Positions 18,111-26,580 of a stretch of DNA of 64,000 nucleotides are shown here, piece after piece. The stretch spans positions 124,001-188,000 of the forward strand of contig NZ_JAUAMB010000004.1 of assembly GCF_031010175.1 (NCBI RefSeq). The letters are read 5' to 3'. Position 1 is the first letter of the stretch, and each line of letters opens with the position of its first letter. This DNA comes from Halomonas sp. SpR1. GTDB taxonomy: Bacteria > Pseudomonadota > Gammaproteobacteria > Pseudomonadales > Halomonadaceae. The position numbers and the translations under genes are program-made. The notes below the pieces were generated by a model. It was not told the origin of the DNA, did no database searches, and saw only the letters and a list, made by a program, of their open reading frames with translations.

Positions 18111-19130
18111 TTAGAGCAGATTGCGCGAGCGCAAAAAGGCGGTCGCCGAGTCATAGATTTTCTGGGTCATCTCGTTTTCGCCTGCCCACTCTTGCCACTC
18201 CTGCTCAGCCGCGGTACGGAATTTCTGGCGCTCTTCTTCAGGTAAGTTAAAGGGGTGAACATCGGGGTCATCCTGAAGCCGCTGCAGTGTCTCGATATCC
18301 TGCTCCTTGAGTCGGGCAATCAGATCATAGGCCATGCCATCAAAGGCCGTTTGCAACGTCGTTTGCAGCTCTTCGGGCAGGCCATCCCAGATATCCTTAT
18401 TGATCGATACGGCGATCATGGGCATGGAGTGAAAGCCTGGGTAGAGCGGGTAAGGGGCGAAGGCGTGTAGGCCCATGGCGTCGTTATTCGAGAGCACCGT
18501 GGAGTCCGCGGCGTCAATCACGCCTTTTTCCAGGCCGGTATACACCTCAGAACCCGGCAGGTTAACCGGCGTGGCGCCGATGCGCTCGAAGATGTTGTAC
18601 ACCATGCCTTGAGGAGCACGGATTTTTAGCCCTTCAAAGTCGGCGATGGATTCGATGGGCACCGTGGAGGGCACCGACTCCAACGGAAAGGTCGCTGCGC
18701 TGATCAAATGCGCGCCATAAGGTTCAACCAGTTCGTTGTAGAGCTCTTCACCGCCGCCGTACTTCATGTACTCCAGGAAGTCATAGGGGTTCTGCCAGGC
18801 GCCGACAAGGTTGCCGAGCATGCCGAAAGCGGGATCCTGGCCGGAGAAGTAGCTGGGGTCGGTCATATGACCCTGCAAAATCCCTGCACTAACGGCGGTC
18901 AGCGTTTCGGTGGGGCCAACCACGGAGTTGATCGGCATTACTTCGATTTCTACCCGGCCATCGGTCATTGCCGTGATCTTCTCCGCCCACTCCTGTTTGA
19001 TCTTAAAGCTGGGTTCGCCCGAGGTTTCTGACGCCTGAAATTTCCATTCGTACTCAGCCGCCTGAGCCGTCGAAAGGCCTAGCAGCAGGGCTGAGCCAGT
19101 GAGTAGCAAGCTGTATTTCGATTTGAGCAT
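18111..19130 (-). CDS. TRAP transporter periplasmic binding protein (DctP type)
   Basis: Receptor of the TRAP system encoded with it. The start at 19130 (MLKSKYSLLLTGSALLLG) is chosen because it gives a clear signal peptide (cleavage after AQAA, about residue 24) and has GAGGA about 9 bases upstream; the longer open frame runs through the promoter region. The mature protein (total 339 residues) has the family core GLKIRAPQGMVYNIFERIGA with the ligand-binding Arg and LEKGVIDAADS. It heads the five-gene operon ending in the semialdehyde dehydrogenase, and its promoter faces the arabonate dehydratase gene across two GntR-type operator half-sites. The ligand is probably a pentonate or related sugar acid. 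Confidence 0.9.
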   Translation of the reverse strand: MLKSKYSLLLTGSALLLGLSTAQAAEYEWKFQASETSGEPSFKIKQEWAEKITAMTDGRVEIEVMPINSVVGPTETLTAVSAGILQGHMTDPSYFSGQDPAFGMLGNLVGAWQNPYDFLEYMKYGGGEELYNELVEPYGAHLISAATFPLESVPSTVPIESIADFEGLKIRAPQGMVYNIFERIGATPVNLPGSEVYTGLEKGVIDAADSTVLSNNDAMGLHAFAPYPLYPGFHSMPMIAVSINKDIWDGLPEELQTTLQTAFDGMAYDLIARLKEQDIETLQRLQDDPDVHPFNLPEEERQKFRTAAEQEWQEWAGENEMTQKIYDSATAFLRSRNLL

Positions 19131-19157
19131 GGCACTAATCCTCAAGGTTCTTGTTTT

Positions 19158-19181
19158 GAAAAGCGTTGTGAAAAGCGTTGT
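19158..19181. repeat. 12-bp tandem duplication in the DctP 5' leader
   Basis: GAAAAGCGTTGT occurs twice head to tail. It lies just upstream of the DctP start, probably in the untranslated leader. No function is apparent. Confidence 0.7.
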
Positions 19182-19240
19182 AGAGAACATGGTGGTTAAC
19201 GCTGTAATGCAACGGGTAAATGACCCATGCGGGAGGGTAA

Positions 19241-19283
19241 TGTTGAACATTAAGAGCAATTGTTCAACATATACTTTTGTATG
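19241..19283. promoter_or_regulatory. Two GntR-type operator sites between divergent TRAP and arabonate dehydratase genes
   Basis: TGTTGAACA (19241-19249) and its reverse complement TGTTCAACA (19261-19269) lie 20 bases apart start to start. The second starts a 23-base block (19261-19283) identical to 8753-8775 upstream of xylD, and GTCGAC follows close by in both places. This strongly suggests one regulator, most simply the GntR protein encoded at 11720, for both loci. Confidence 0.65.
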
Positions 19284-19390
19284 GTCGACTAGATAGGCGG
19301 GGTAGTTTAGTGTCTTGCGCATTCGACGCAGACATCACGCCTACCGCCAGATCGTCAGCAGTCTTCGACCTAAAACAAGGAGTTAACTTC

Positions 19391-21136
19391 ATGGGCCAAC
19401 GTCAACGTCCGTTGCGTAGTGCTGAATGGTTCGGCACCGCCGATAAAAACGGTTTTATGTACCGCAGCTGGATGAAAAATCAGGGTATTCCCGACCATGA
19501 GTTCCAGGGCAAGCCGATTATCGGTATCTGCAATACCTGGTCGGAGCTGACCCCCTGCAATGCCCACTTTCGTAAGCTGGCGGAGCACGTTAAGCAGGGC
19601 GTACTGGAGGCGGGGGGCTACCCGGTGGAGTTCCCGGTGTTCTCCAACGGCGAATCCAACCTGCGCCCCACGGCGATGTTTACCCGCAATCTGGCGAGCA
19701 TGGACGTGGAAGAAGCCATTCGTGGCAACCCGATTGATGCGGTGGTGCTGCTGGTGGGCTGCGACAAAACCACCCCGGCGCTGCTGATGGGCGCGGCGAG
19801 CTGCGATATTCCCACCATCGTGGTCACCGGCGGGCCAATGCTCAACGGCAAGCACAAGGGCAAGGACATCGGCTCCGGCACCGTGGTGTGGAAGCTCTCC
19901 GAGCAGGTCAAAGCCGGTGAGATATCCCTCCACGACTTTATGGCCGCGGAAGCTGGCATGTCCCGCTCCGCGGGCACCTGCAACACCATGGGCACCGCCT
20001 CCACCATGGCCTGTATGGCCGAATCCCTGGGCACTTCACTGCCCCATAACGCCGCCATCCCCGCGGTGGATTCCCGCCGCTACGTACTGGCGCATCTTTC
20101 CGGCAACCGCATCGTTGAGATGGTCGACGAAGATCTGCGGCTCTCCAAAATCCTCACCAAGGAAGCCTTCGACAATGCCATCCGCACCAATGCGGCGATT
20201 GGCGGCTCCACTAACGCGGTGATTCACCTCAAGGCGATTGCCGGTCGCATCGGTGTGGATCTCACTCTAGACGACTGGAGCCGGGTGGGTCGCGGCACTC
20301 CGACGGTGGTCGACCTGCAGCCCTCGGGGCGCTTTCTAATGGAGGAGTTCTACTACGCTGGCGGCTTACCTGCGGTGCTTAAGCGTCTGGGTGAGGCGGA
20401 TCGTCTGCCGTTCAAAAATGCCTTAACCGTCAACGGCAAGACTATCTGGGAGAACGTTAAGGACGCGCCGCTGTATAACGACGAGGTCATCCGCCCGCTG
20501 GATAGCCCGCTCACCGCGGATGGCGGCATCTGCGTGGTGCGCGGCAACCTGGCGCCCAACGGCGCAGTGCTCAAGCCCTCGGCAGCGACGGCGGAACTGA
20601 TGCAGCACCGCGGTCGTGCGGTGGTGTTTGAAGACTTTGACGACTATAAAGCGCGTATCAACGACCCGGATCTGGACGTTGAAGCCAACGATATTCTGGT
20701 CATGAAACACTGCGGCCCACGCGGTTATCACGGCATGGCGGAAGTCGGCAATATGGGCCTGCCGCCCAAGATCCTCGCCCAGGGCATTACCGACATGGTG
20801 CGTATTTCTGACGCCCGCATGAGCGGCACGGCGTATGGCACCGTAGTGCTGCACGTTGCCCCGGAAGCCGCAGCGGGCGGCCCGCTGGCCGCGGTACGCA
20901 ACGGCGACTGGATCGAGCTCGACTGCGACAGCGGGCGACTGCACCTCGATATCAGCGATGAAGAGCTGGCCTCGCGCCTGGCCGAAAGCGACCCCACCGC
21001 CGCCTCGACGCTGATCGCCAGCCAGGGCGGCTACCGTCAGCTGTATATCGAGCGCGTGCTGCAAGCCGATGAGGGCTGTGATTTTGACTTTCTGGTCGGC
21101 TGCCGGGGCTCTGATGTGCCGCGTCACTCGCATTAA
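19391..21136 (+). CDS. L-arabonate dehydratase (IlvD/Edd family), copy 1
   Basis: Iron-sulfur dehydratase turning L-arabonate into 2-keto-3-deoxy-L-arabonate. The start at 19391 (MGQRQRPLRS) follows AAGGAG and replaces a longer open frame that runs through the operator region. Cluster cysteines are C56 (TPCN), C124 (VGCDKTTP) and C197 ([11 protein letters not shown]), spaced as in the Rhizobium enzyme of known structure. The ending FDFLVGCRG...HSH is also typical of that group. The 581 residues equal those of the copy at 36374-38119, with about 14 differences counted by eye. The last 4 bases overlap the stop of the convergent lysR gene. It is controlled from the divergent region shared with the TRAP operon. 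Confidence 0.92.
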   Translation: MGQRQRPLRSAEWFGTADKNGFMYRSWMKNQGIPDHEFQGKPIIGICNTWSELTPCNAHFRKLAEHVKQGVLEAGGYPVEFPVFSNGESNLRPTAMFTRNLASMDVEEAIRGNPIDAVVLLVGCDKTTPALLMGAASCDIPTIVVTGGPMLNGKHKGKDIGSGTVVWKLSEQVKAGEISLHDFMAAEAGMSRSAGTCNTMGTASTMACMAESLGTSLPHNAAIPAVDSRRYVLAHLSGNRIVEMVDEDLRLSKILTKEAFDNAIRTNAAIGGSTNAVIHLKAIAGRIGVDLTLDDWSRVGRGTPTVVDLQPSGRFLMEEFYYAGGLPAVLKRLGEADRLPFKNALTVNGKTIWENVKDAPLYNDEVIRPLDSPLTADGGICVVRGNLAPNGAVLKPSAATAELMQHRGRAVVFEDFDDYKARINDPDLDVEANDILVMKHCGPRGYHGMAEVGNMGLPPKILAQGITDMVRISDARMSGTAYGTVVLHVAPEAAAGGPLAAVRNGDWIELDCDSGRLHLDISDEELASRLAESDPTAASTLIASQGGYRQLYIERVLQADEGCDFDFLVGCRGSDVPRHSH

Positions 21137-22074
21137 CCGGACTGGGCAATAATCTCGCGTAGCGTGCTCATTAGCGCCGCAGCACCGGGGGAGAGTCGCT
21201 GGTGGCGTAAGCTCACCAGCCCATAGGGCTGCACGCTGAGCGTCTCGCTGAACGGCAGCAGGTGAAAACGCTGCGGTGGGCAGAGCAGGTCGGCGGCTTC
21301 CCGGGTGGTTACCGTGATGGTATCGGATTTATCCACCAGCGCCAGCGAGAGCAGTAGATCGGCGGTATCGACGATCTGGCGCGGTGGTGTGACCTGATGG
21401 TGCAGAAACAGACTATCCACCCGCTGACGCATCAACGCGCCTGGGGGTTGTAGTGACCAAGGGTAGCCCGCCATATCCGCCAGACTCAGCGGTTGTTTAC
21501 CGGCTAACGGATGACCCTGGCGGCATACGAAGCAGAGCTCTTCCTCACCAATCTCCTCAAATACGAAGCGCTCGGCATCGACGCCTGCAGGAATACGGGT
21601 TATCGCGAAATCCAGCTCGCCTTCGAGCAGGCGCGGTACCAGCACCTTGCTGACATCCACATCCACACTGATCTTGAGCCCCGGCCGGTCGCGGTGCACC
21701 CGCTCAATGGCACTGGTCAGCAGCGTGACCGCTGGGGCCATGACGGTGCCGACCGCTACCGTGCCCGCACTTCCCTGGCCTAGTGCATTTAACTCTTCGC
21801 CTGTGTGGTGCAGCGCCGAGAGCATGCTGTGGGCATGGCGAATCATTATTTCGCCGTACCAGTTCGGCGTTAGCCCGCGGGGGTGGCGATCAAACAGTCG
21901 AATACCCAGGTTGGCCTCCAGGTCACTGAGTAGTTTTGAGGCGGCGGGCTGGCTCATATTGAGCTGATCCGCTGCACGGTGCAGATTGCGCTGCTCCTCC
22001 AGCGCCAAAAATAGTTGGAAATGGCGCAACTTTAGTCGCACGTCTAGAAACCAGCTCTCGCCGAGAATGCCCAT
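21133..22074 (-). CDS. LysR-family transcriptional regulator of the arabinose/arabinan genes
   Basis: 313-residue LysR regulator. The N-terminal helix-turn-helix (about residues 12-70; RNLHRAADQLNMSQPAASKLLSDLE) is followed by a periplasmic-binding-like effector domain (about 100-305). The start MGILGES at 22074 is supported by the decayed copy at 31227, where the same ATG is conserved. It is divergent from the arabinan operon, with the dyad TTATTGAT-N12-ATCAATAA just upstream, a standard place for a LysR site. The same box recurs before galM-araFGH, so the protein probably controls both. Its protein style resembles the GbpR/galactose-binding regulators of arabinose operons; the effector is probably arabinose or a derivative (inference). 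Confidence 0.88.
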   Translation of the reverse strand: MGILGESWFLDVRLKLRHFQLFLALEEQRNLHRAADQLNMSQPAASKLLSDLEANLGIRLFDRHPRGLTPNWYGEIMIRHAHSMLSALHHTGEELNALGQGSAGTVAVGTVMAPAVTLLTSAIERVHRDRPGLKISVDVDVSKVLVPRLLEGELDFAITRIPAGVDAERFVFEEIGEEELCFVCRQGHPLAGKQPLSLADMAGYPWSLQPPGALMRQRVDSLFLHHQVTPPRQIVDTADLLLSLALVDKSDTITVTTREAADLLCPPQRFHLLPFSETLSVQPYGLVSLRHQRLSPGAAALMSTLREIIAQSG

Positions 22075-22092
22075 GATATAAGCTCTGAATTG

Positions 22093-22120
22093 TTATTGAT
22101 AACTTAATGTATATCAATAA
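22093..22120. promoter_or_regulatory. LysR-type binding site upstream of lysR and the arabinan operon
   Basis: Perfect 8-bp inverted repeat TTATTGAT / ATCAATAA with a 12-base spacer. It begins 19 bases before the lysR start. A related box (TTGATAAC ... ATATCAATA) lies at the same relative place in the duplicated region near 31249-31272. Confidence 0.6.
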
Positions 22121-22127
22121 TAAGGTG

Positions 22128-22166
22128 TTTGTATATTGGTTGGTTATGCAAGACGCGGCTACTGTA
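22128..22166 (+). promoter_or_regulatory. Promoter-like block for the arabinan operon, copy 1
   Basis: The 21 bases 22128-22148 are identical to 31281-31301, and CTACTGTA follows 10 bases later in both copies (22159-22166 and 31312-31319). Conservation at fixed spacing points to -35/-10 elements (TTGGTT ... TACTGT, 18-base spacer) that match the sigma-70 consensus weakly and so probably need the LysR activator. Confidence 0.5.
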
Positions 22167-22530
22167 GTAGCTGTACCGATGGTGATAAACCGTAGTTATC
22201 GCGGCAGCTTAAAACAACAAACGAACAATAGGGCGACTTACGATGGTGAGTTTTGCCAGGCTAACCGCTATTTGTTGCTGTTATCGGACGCCAGAGAAAG
22301 CTACCGATTTTTCAACGGTACTAGCAAGGCGAACATGTTAGCTACTTGCAATGCATGAAACTTGATCAAACAACACAATAAGAGAAGCGCTATGTTCACT
22401 GTTAAATCTATTCACTCTTCTTGCCGGAATTAACTTGTTTAACTCATATCACTAACTCATAGGTTTGATTTGTTAATCGGGCGTATATGCCTGCATTAAG
22501 CATAGCTATGTCATGGTAAGGAGAGCCTTT

Positions 22531-24066
22531 ATGCGCATTCGTGCGTCATTACACCGAGATTTTAAGATTAGTCGTATTGATGACCGCCTCTATTCTGCCT
22601 TCATTGAGCATATGGGGCGGGCGATTTACTCGGGAATCTATGAGCCCGGCCATCCCCACGCCGATCATAATGGTTTTCGTAAAGATGTGCTCGAACTGGT
22701 GCGTGATTTGAAGATTCCTGCTATTCGCTATCCTGGGGGGAATTTCGTATCCGCTTATCGCTGGGAGGATGGTATTGGCCCCCAAGAGCAGCGTCCTGTG
22801 AGGTTGGATCTTGCCTGGCGTTCAAAGGAGACCAATCAGGTCGGTATTAACGAGTTTGCTCAGTGGGCCGAGATGGCGGATATCGAGATGATGCTCGCCG
22901 TTAACCTTGGCTCGCGTGGCCTCGAGGATGCGCGCAACTTCGCCGAATATGCCATACACCCGGAAGGAACTTACTGGTCAGACCTGCGCCGCAGCCATGG
23001 GGTAAAAGAGCCCTACAATGTCAAGATGTGGTGCCTGGGTAACGAAATGGATGGGCCCTGGCAGATTGGTCATAAGAAGGCCAGGGAGTATGGTCAGTTG
23101 GCCAATGAAACGGCCAAGGCACTCAAGGCGCTTGATGGCGATATTGAAGCGATTGTGTGTGGCTCATCCAATGATCAGATGCCGACCTACCCCGACTGGG
23201 AACGCGAAGTGCTCGAAGAGTGCTACGAGAATGTCGACTATATCTCGCTGCATAAATACTTCGGCAATTCGAGCAACGATACGCTGAACTACTTTGCCAA
23301 GATCGAGGAGACCGGACGGTATATCCAAGCCATTGGTGGCGTGATCGATTTTGTGAAAGCCAAGAAGCGCGCCAAAAATGATGTCTACATCTGTTTCGAC
23401 GAGTGGAATGTCTGGTATCACCGCCGTGAAGTAGACGCCAAGCGCTGGCAAGCGTGGGACTGGCCGGAAGCGCCGGATCTGCTCGAAGAGGATTACAACT
23501 TCGAAGACGCGCTATTCGTTGCCGGGCTGATCAATGAGTTTATTCGCCGCAGCGACCGCGTGCGGATTGCCTGTATCGCTCAACTGGTTAACGTCATTGC
23601 TCCCATCCGGGCGGAAAAGGGCGGGCCCGCCTGGCGGCAAACGATCTATTACCCCTACCAGTTCGCCTCGCTTTATGGACGAGGCACGGCACTGAAGGTG
23701 GCGGTCGATGGCCCAACATACGACTGCACAGTGGCCGATGATGTGAACTATCTCGACGCCGCCGCTGTGCATGATGAAAAGGCCGGTACGGCCACTCTGT
23801 TTCTGGTCAACCGTCATCTTGAGGAGACTGTCGAGCTCGACATGGCGCTGACAGGGTTTCCTGGCGCCCGTCTGATTGAACACAAGGTAATGGCTGGGTT
23901 TGGTCTGCGCGATACCAATGGGCCAGACCAGCCCAATGCAGTGGCGCCGCGGGATGGCACTGGTGTGGGTGTCGATAATGGCCGCGTCAAGGGGGATCTG
24001 GCCGCGCTCTCCTACCATGTATTACGTCTTGATGTGGCTGATGTAGCCAAGGGAGCCAGCGCATGA
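22531..24066 (+). CDS. abfA: Intracellular alpha-L-arabinofuranosidase, GH51
   Basis: Exo-enzyme releasing L-arabinose from arabino-oligosaccharides or arabinoxylan fragments. The ATG at 22531 (MRIRASLHRD) is chosen over one six codons upstream because AAGGAGAG precedes it by 6 bases. The 511 residues comprise a TIM barrel and a C-terminal beta-sandwich (from about 390). The catalytic acid/base is E172 (CLGNEMDGPW) and the nucleophile E291 (CFDEWNVWY); IRYPGGNF is also characteristic. No signal peptide is present, so it acts in the cytoplasm on imported oligomers. Its stop overlaps the start of the ABC ATPase gene (ATGA), and it heads the arabinan operon. Confidence 0.93.
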   Translation: MRIRASLHRDFKISRIDDRLYSAFIEHMGRAIYSGIYEPGHPHADHNGFRKDVLELVRDLKIPAIRYPGGNFVSAYRWEDGIGPQEQRPVRLDLAWRSKETNQVGINEFAQWAEMADIEMMLAVNLGSRGLEDARNFAEYAIHPEGTYWSDLRRSHGVKEPYNVKMWCLGNEMDGPWQIGHKKAREYGQLANETAKALKALDGDIEAIVCGSSNDQMPTYPDWEREVLEECYENVDYISLHKYFGNSSNDTLNYFAKIEETGRYIQAIGGVIDFVKAKKRAKNDVYICFDEWNVWYHRREVDAKRWQAWDWPEAPDLLEEDYNFEDALFVAGLINEFIRRSDRVRIACIAQLVNVIAPIRAEKGGPAWRQTIYYPYQFASLYGRGTALKVAVDGPTYDCTVADDVNYLDAAAVHDEKAGTATLFLVNRHLEETVELDMALTGFPGARLIEHKVMAGFGLRDTNGPDQPNAVAPRDGTGVGVDNGRVKGDLAALSYHVLRLDVADVAKGASA

Positions 24067-25142
24067 CTGGGGTTACGCTGAAAGGCGTCGACAAGGATTT
24101 TGGTTCGACCAGGATTATCGACAATGTGTCGATGGAGATTGCCCAGGGCGAGTTTGCGGTCTTTGTTGGCCCATCCGGCTGCGGGAAATCGACACTGCTG
24201 CGTATGATCGCAGGGCTCGAGGAGACCAGTGCAGGTGCTATCGAAATCGAGGGCCGGGACGTCACGCAGACCGAACCCGCGCAGCGTGGAGTGGCTATGG
24301 TGTTTCAGTCCTACGCTCTCTATCCGCACTTGACCGTGTTCGACAACATGGCCTTTAGTTTGCGTTTGGCCAAGGCGCCCAAGCATCAGGTCATCAAGCA
24401 GGTCAACGAGGCGGCTCGCATTCTCAAGATCGAAGAGCAGCTGGATAAAAAGCCTTCCAAACTGTCGGGTGGGCAGCGTCAGCGGGTTGCAATTGGCCGA
24501 GCGATTGTGCGGCAGCCCAAAGTGTTTTTGTTTGATGAGCCGCTCTCCAACCTTGATGCCGAGCTGCGTGTACAGATGCGCATGGAGCTGTCTCTGCTCC
24601 ATAAGCAGCTAGGCTCGACCATGATCTATGTGACACATGATCAGGTTGAGGCGATGACGCTGGCCGACAAGATTTTTGTCCTGCGCGGGGGCGTCGTCCA
24701 GCAGTCAGGGACACCGCTGGCGCTGTATGACGATCCTGCCAATCAATTTGTTGCCGGGTTTATTGGCTCCCCGGCGATGAACTTTGTGTCGGCCACGGTG
24801 AGTGCTGCCACCCCTGACGGGGTGTTGGCGACGATAGAGGGTAGTGACGGCCAGACGCTGGAGGCACAACTGACCGATACCACACTCGAAGCGGGCCAGA
24901 AGGTGACCCTGGGTATACGCCCTGAGCATCTGCACATTGGTGAAAGGGGGGTAAGCACGACTGTGGAGATGGCTGAGAATCTCGGTGGCGTTGCTTATCT
25001 CCACGCGCGCTTGAAGGGCGAACAGAAAATCGTGATTGAGCGCCGGGGCGAACGCCAATCCCATCAGGACGAAAGCATATCGGTCTGGGCCGAAGCTCGG
25101 CATGTGCTGGTTTTCGACCAGAATGGCCAGCGTTGGCGCTAG
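24063..25142 (+). CDS. ABC sugar importer ATPase (MsmK/UgpC type)
   Basis: 359-residue ATPase of the CUT1 family. It has Walker [10 protein letters not shown] (about 38-46), a Q-loop in [11 protein letters not shown], the signature [10 protein letters not shown], Walker [15 protein letters not shown] and the switch His in [16 protein letters not shown]-terminal OB-type regulatory domain (about 240-359; LGIRPEHL) follows. It powers the importer formed by the next three genes, probably for arabino-oligosaccharides because it lies between GH51 and arabinanase genes. The 4-base ATGA overlap with the GH51 gene indicates coupled translation. A second ATPase of the same type is at 53649. Confidence 0.92.
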   Translation: MTGVTLKGVDKDFGSTRIIDNVSMEIAQGEFAVFVGPSGCGKSTLLRMIAGLEETSAGAIEIEGRDVTQTEPAQRGVAMVFQSYALYPHLTVFDNMAFSLRLAKAPKHQVIKQVNEAARILKIEEQLDKKPSKLSGGQRQRVAIGRAIVRQPKVFLFDEPLSNLDAELRVQMRMELSLLHKQLGSTMIYVTHDQVEAMTLADKIFVLRGGVVQQSGTPLALYDDPANQFVAGFIGSPAMNFVSATVSAATPDGVLATIEGSDGQTLEAQLTDTTLEAGQKVTLGIRPEHLHIGERGVSTTVEMAENLGGVAYLHARLKGEQKIVIERRGERQSHQDESISVWAEARHVLVFDQNGQRWR

Positions 25143-25210
25143 TGCCGGATGGAATTAGCGCTTGTCTTCAGCGCTTCAGCTGAAATTTTAATCGTAAGAG
25201 GACAATAACA

Positions 25211-26488
25211 ATGAAATTACTGAAATCGATGGTACTGGCGACGGCAACGTTTGCCACTGCTGGCTCTGCGCTGGCACAGACCGAAGTCGTATGGTGGGAC
25301 TTCTTTGTGGGTGGGGATGGCCAGCGCATGAAAGCGCTGATCAGTCAATTCAATGAGGAACACCCGGATATCCAGATTAATGCCACCTCATCGGAGTGGG
25401 GCGTGCCGTTCTACACCCGGGTACGCACTGCCGCGGCAGTCGGGCAAGGGCCAGATATAATGAGCTACCACCTGTCGAGGGTGCCACTGGCACTGTCGGA
25501 AGGCATTCTGACGCCTATTACCGACAGCGATCTTGACCATGCGGGGCTTGCTCGCGACGATTTCTTCCCGCGTTCGATCGAGGCCGCTTCCGACGATGAG
25601 GGAGCACTGTATGCAGTGCCCTTCGATATCCACTCGATCGTACTTTATTACAACAAGAGCTATCTCGAAGGCAGCGACTACCTCGACGCAGAAGGCAATT
25701 TGACTGGCATCGAGAATCTGGACGATCTAAATGCCGCGCTGGCGCTGGCCCAGGACAATGGTTCCGCGACGCCGCTCTCCTACCAGACGAGCGGGCCTGG
25801 TGGTATCTGGCGAATCTTCCATACGCTGCTTAGCCAACAGGGCGGGACGCTGATCGAAAACGGCGAGGTGCTGCCTGGCGATAACCTGGACAAGGCCGCG
25901 CGGGCGATTGCGATCATGCAAGAGTGGGGAAATAACAACTATCAGCCTGAGCATGCCGAATACGAAGCATCCGTTGCACTGTTTACGTCCGGTCGCTCGG
26001 CCTTCTTTATCAACGGTGTATGGGAGGTACCCACGCTGGTCGATATGGAGGAGGCGGGAACGCTCGGCTTTGAATGGGGAGCGGTAGCGGTGCCGACGTT
26101 GCTTGAAGAGGACGCTATCTGGGCCGATAGTCACGCCTTTGCTATTCCCATCCAGGGCGACAAGGAAATGCCCGCTGAAAAACGTGAAGCGGTAATGACC
26201 GTGATCGGATGGATGGAAAAACACTCCCTCGACTGGGCGGCTGCCGGTCATATTCCCGCCTATCTCCCTGTCGCCGAAAGCGAAGCGTTTACCCAGATGG
26301 AGCCCAATGCCACATACGCATCGCTTGCCGATGACGCGGTGTACGACGCCCGTTCGGATATCGCCGGTGTTGCCTCCCCCGTCTACGATGCGGCGCTGAA
26401 TGTCATTGCGCCCGCCATCCACGGTTTCCTGGAGCCGGAGCAGGCTGCCGAGCACATGCAACAAGAGCTGCAGGCGCTGCTTAACTAG
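25211..26488 (+). CDS. ABC importer extracellular sugar-binding protein (family 1)
   Basis: Periplasmic receptor of 425 residues with a signal peptide (MKLLKSMVLATATFATAGSALA, cleavage about residue 22). The mature protein starts QTEVVWWDFFVGGDG and has the CUT1 features of aromatic-rich ligand lobes and a FFINGVWEVP hinge-side motif near residue 265. GAGGA lies about 9 bases before the ATG. The likely ligand is arabino-oligosaccharide, inferred from the operon (GH51 upstream, secreted arabinanase downstream). A 13-bp stem-loop follows immediately at 26518-26560. Confidence 0.9.
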   Translation: MKLLKSMVLATATFATAGSALAQTEVVWWDFFVGGDGQRMKALISQFNEEHPDIQINATSSEWGVPFYTRVRTAAAVGQGPDIMSYHLSRVPLALSEGILTPITDSDLDHAGLARDDFFPRSIEAASDDEGALYAVPFDIHSIVLYYNKSYLEGSDYLDAEGNLTGIENLDDLNAALALAQDNGSATPLSYQTSGPGGIWRIFHTLLSQQGGTLIENGEVLPGDNLDKAARAIAIMQEWGNNNYQPEHAEYEASVALFTSGRSAFFINGVWEVPTLVDMEEAGTLGFEWGAVAVPTLLEEDAIWADSHAFAIPIQGDKEMPAEKREAVMTVIGWMEKHSLDWAAAGHIPAYLPVAESEAFTQMEPNATYASLADDAVYDARSDIAGVASPVYDAALNVIAPAIHGFLEPEQAAEHMQQELQALLN

Positions 26489-26517
26489 GGCCACATTGGC
26501 TAAAACACTATTGCCAC

Positions 26518-26560
26518 CCGCGCTACTGATGCAGGCCTGATGAAGGTATCAGTAGTGCGG
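26518..26560 (+). other. Stem-loop after the binding-protein gene of the arabinan operon
   Basis: CCGCGCTACTGAT (26518-26530) pairs with ATCAGTAGTGCGG (26548-26560) over 13 bp with one G-U pair. No U run follows, so it is more likely a 3'-end stabiliser or weak attenuator between binding protein and permeases than a full terminator. Confidence 0.6.
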
Positions 26561-26580
26561 TACTCAAGGGAGTTCCGCCA

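Larger units (their letters stand above)
22075..22530. other. Long control region between lysR and the arabinan operon
   Basis: This 456-base stretch is AT-rich compared with its surroundings. It holds the LysR-type dyad (22093-22120), the promoter-like block duplicated at 31281-31319, and then about 360 bases of leader. Inside the leader a 13-codon open frame (22392-22433, MFTVKSIHSSCRN) with a poor AAGAGAAG ribosome site is visible; I do not consider it a convincing gene. AACTCATA occurs twice near 22440-22465. Confidence 0.55.

Noticed and set aside
19131..19322. N-terminal extension of the TRAP binding protein at 18111
   Set aside because: It would cross the operator sites and hide the signal peptide, and a good ribosome site precedes the ATG at 19130.
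22392..22433. 13-codon open frame in the arabinan operon leader
   Set aside because: Weak ribosome site and no recognisable leader-peptide feature such as repeated regulatory codons.
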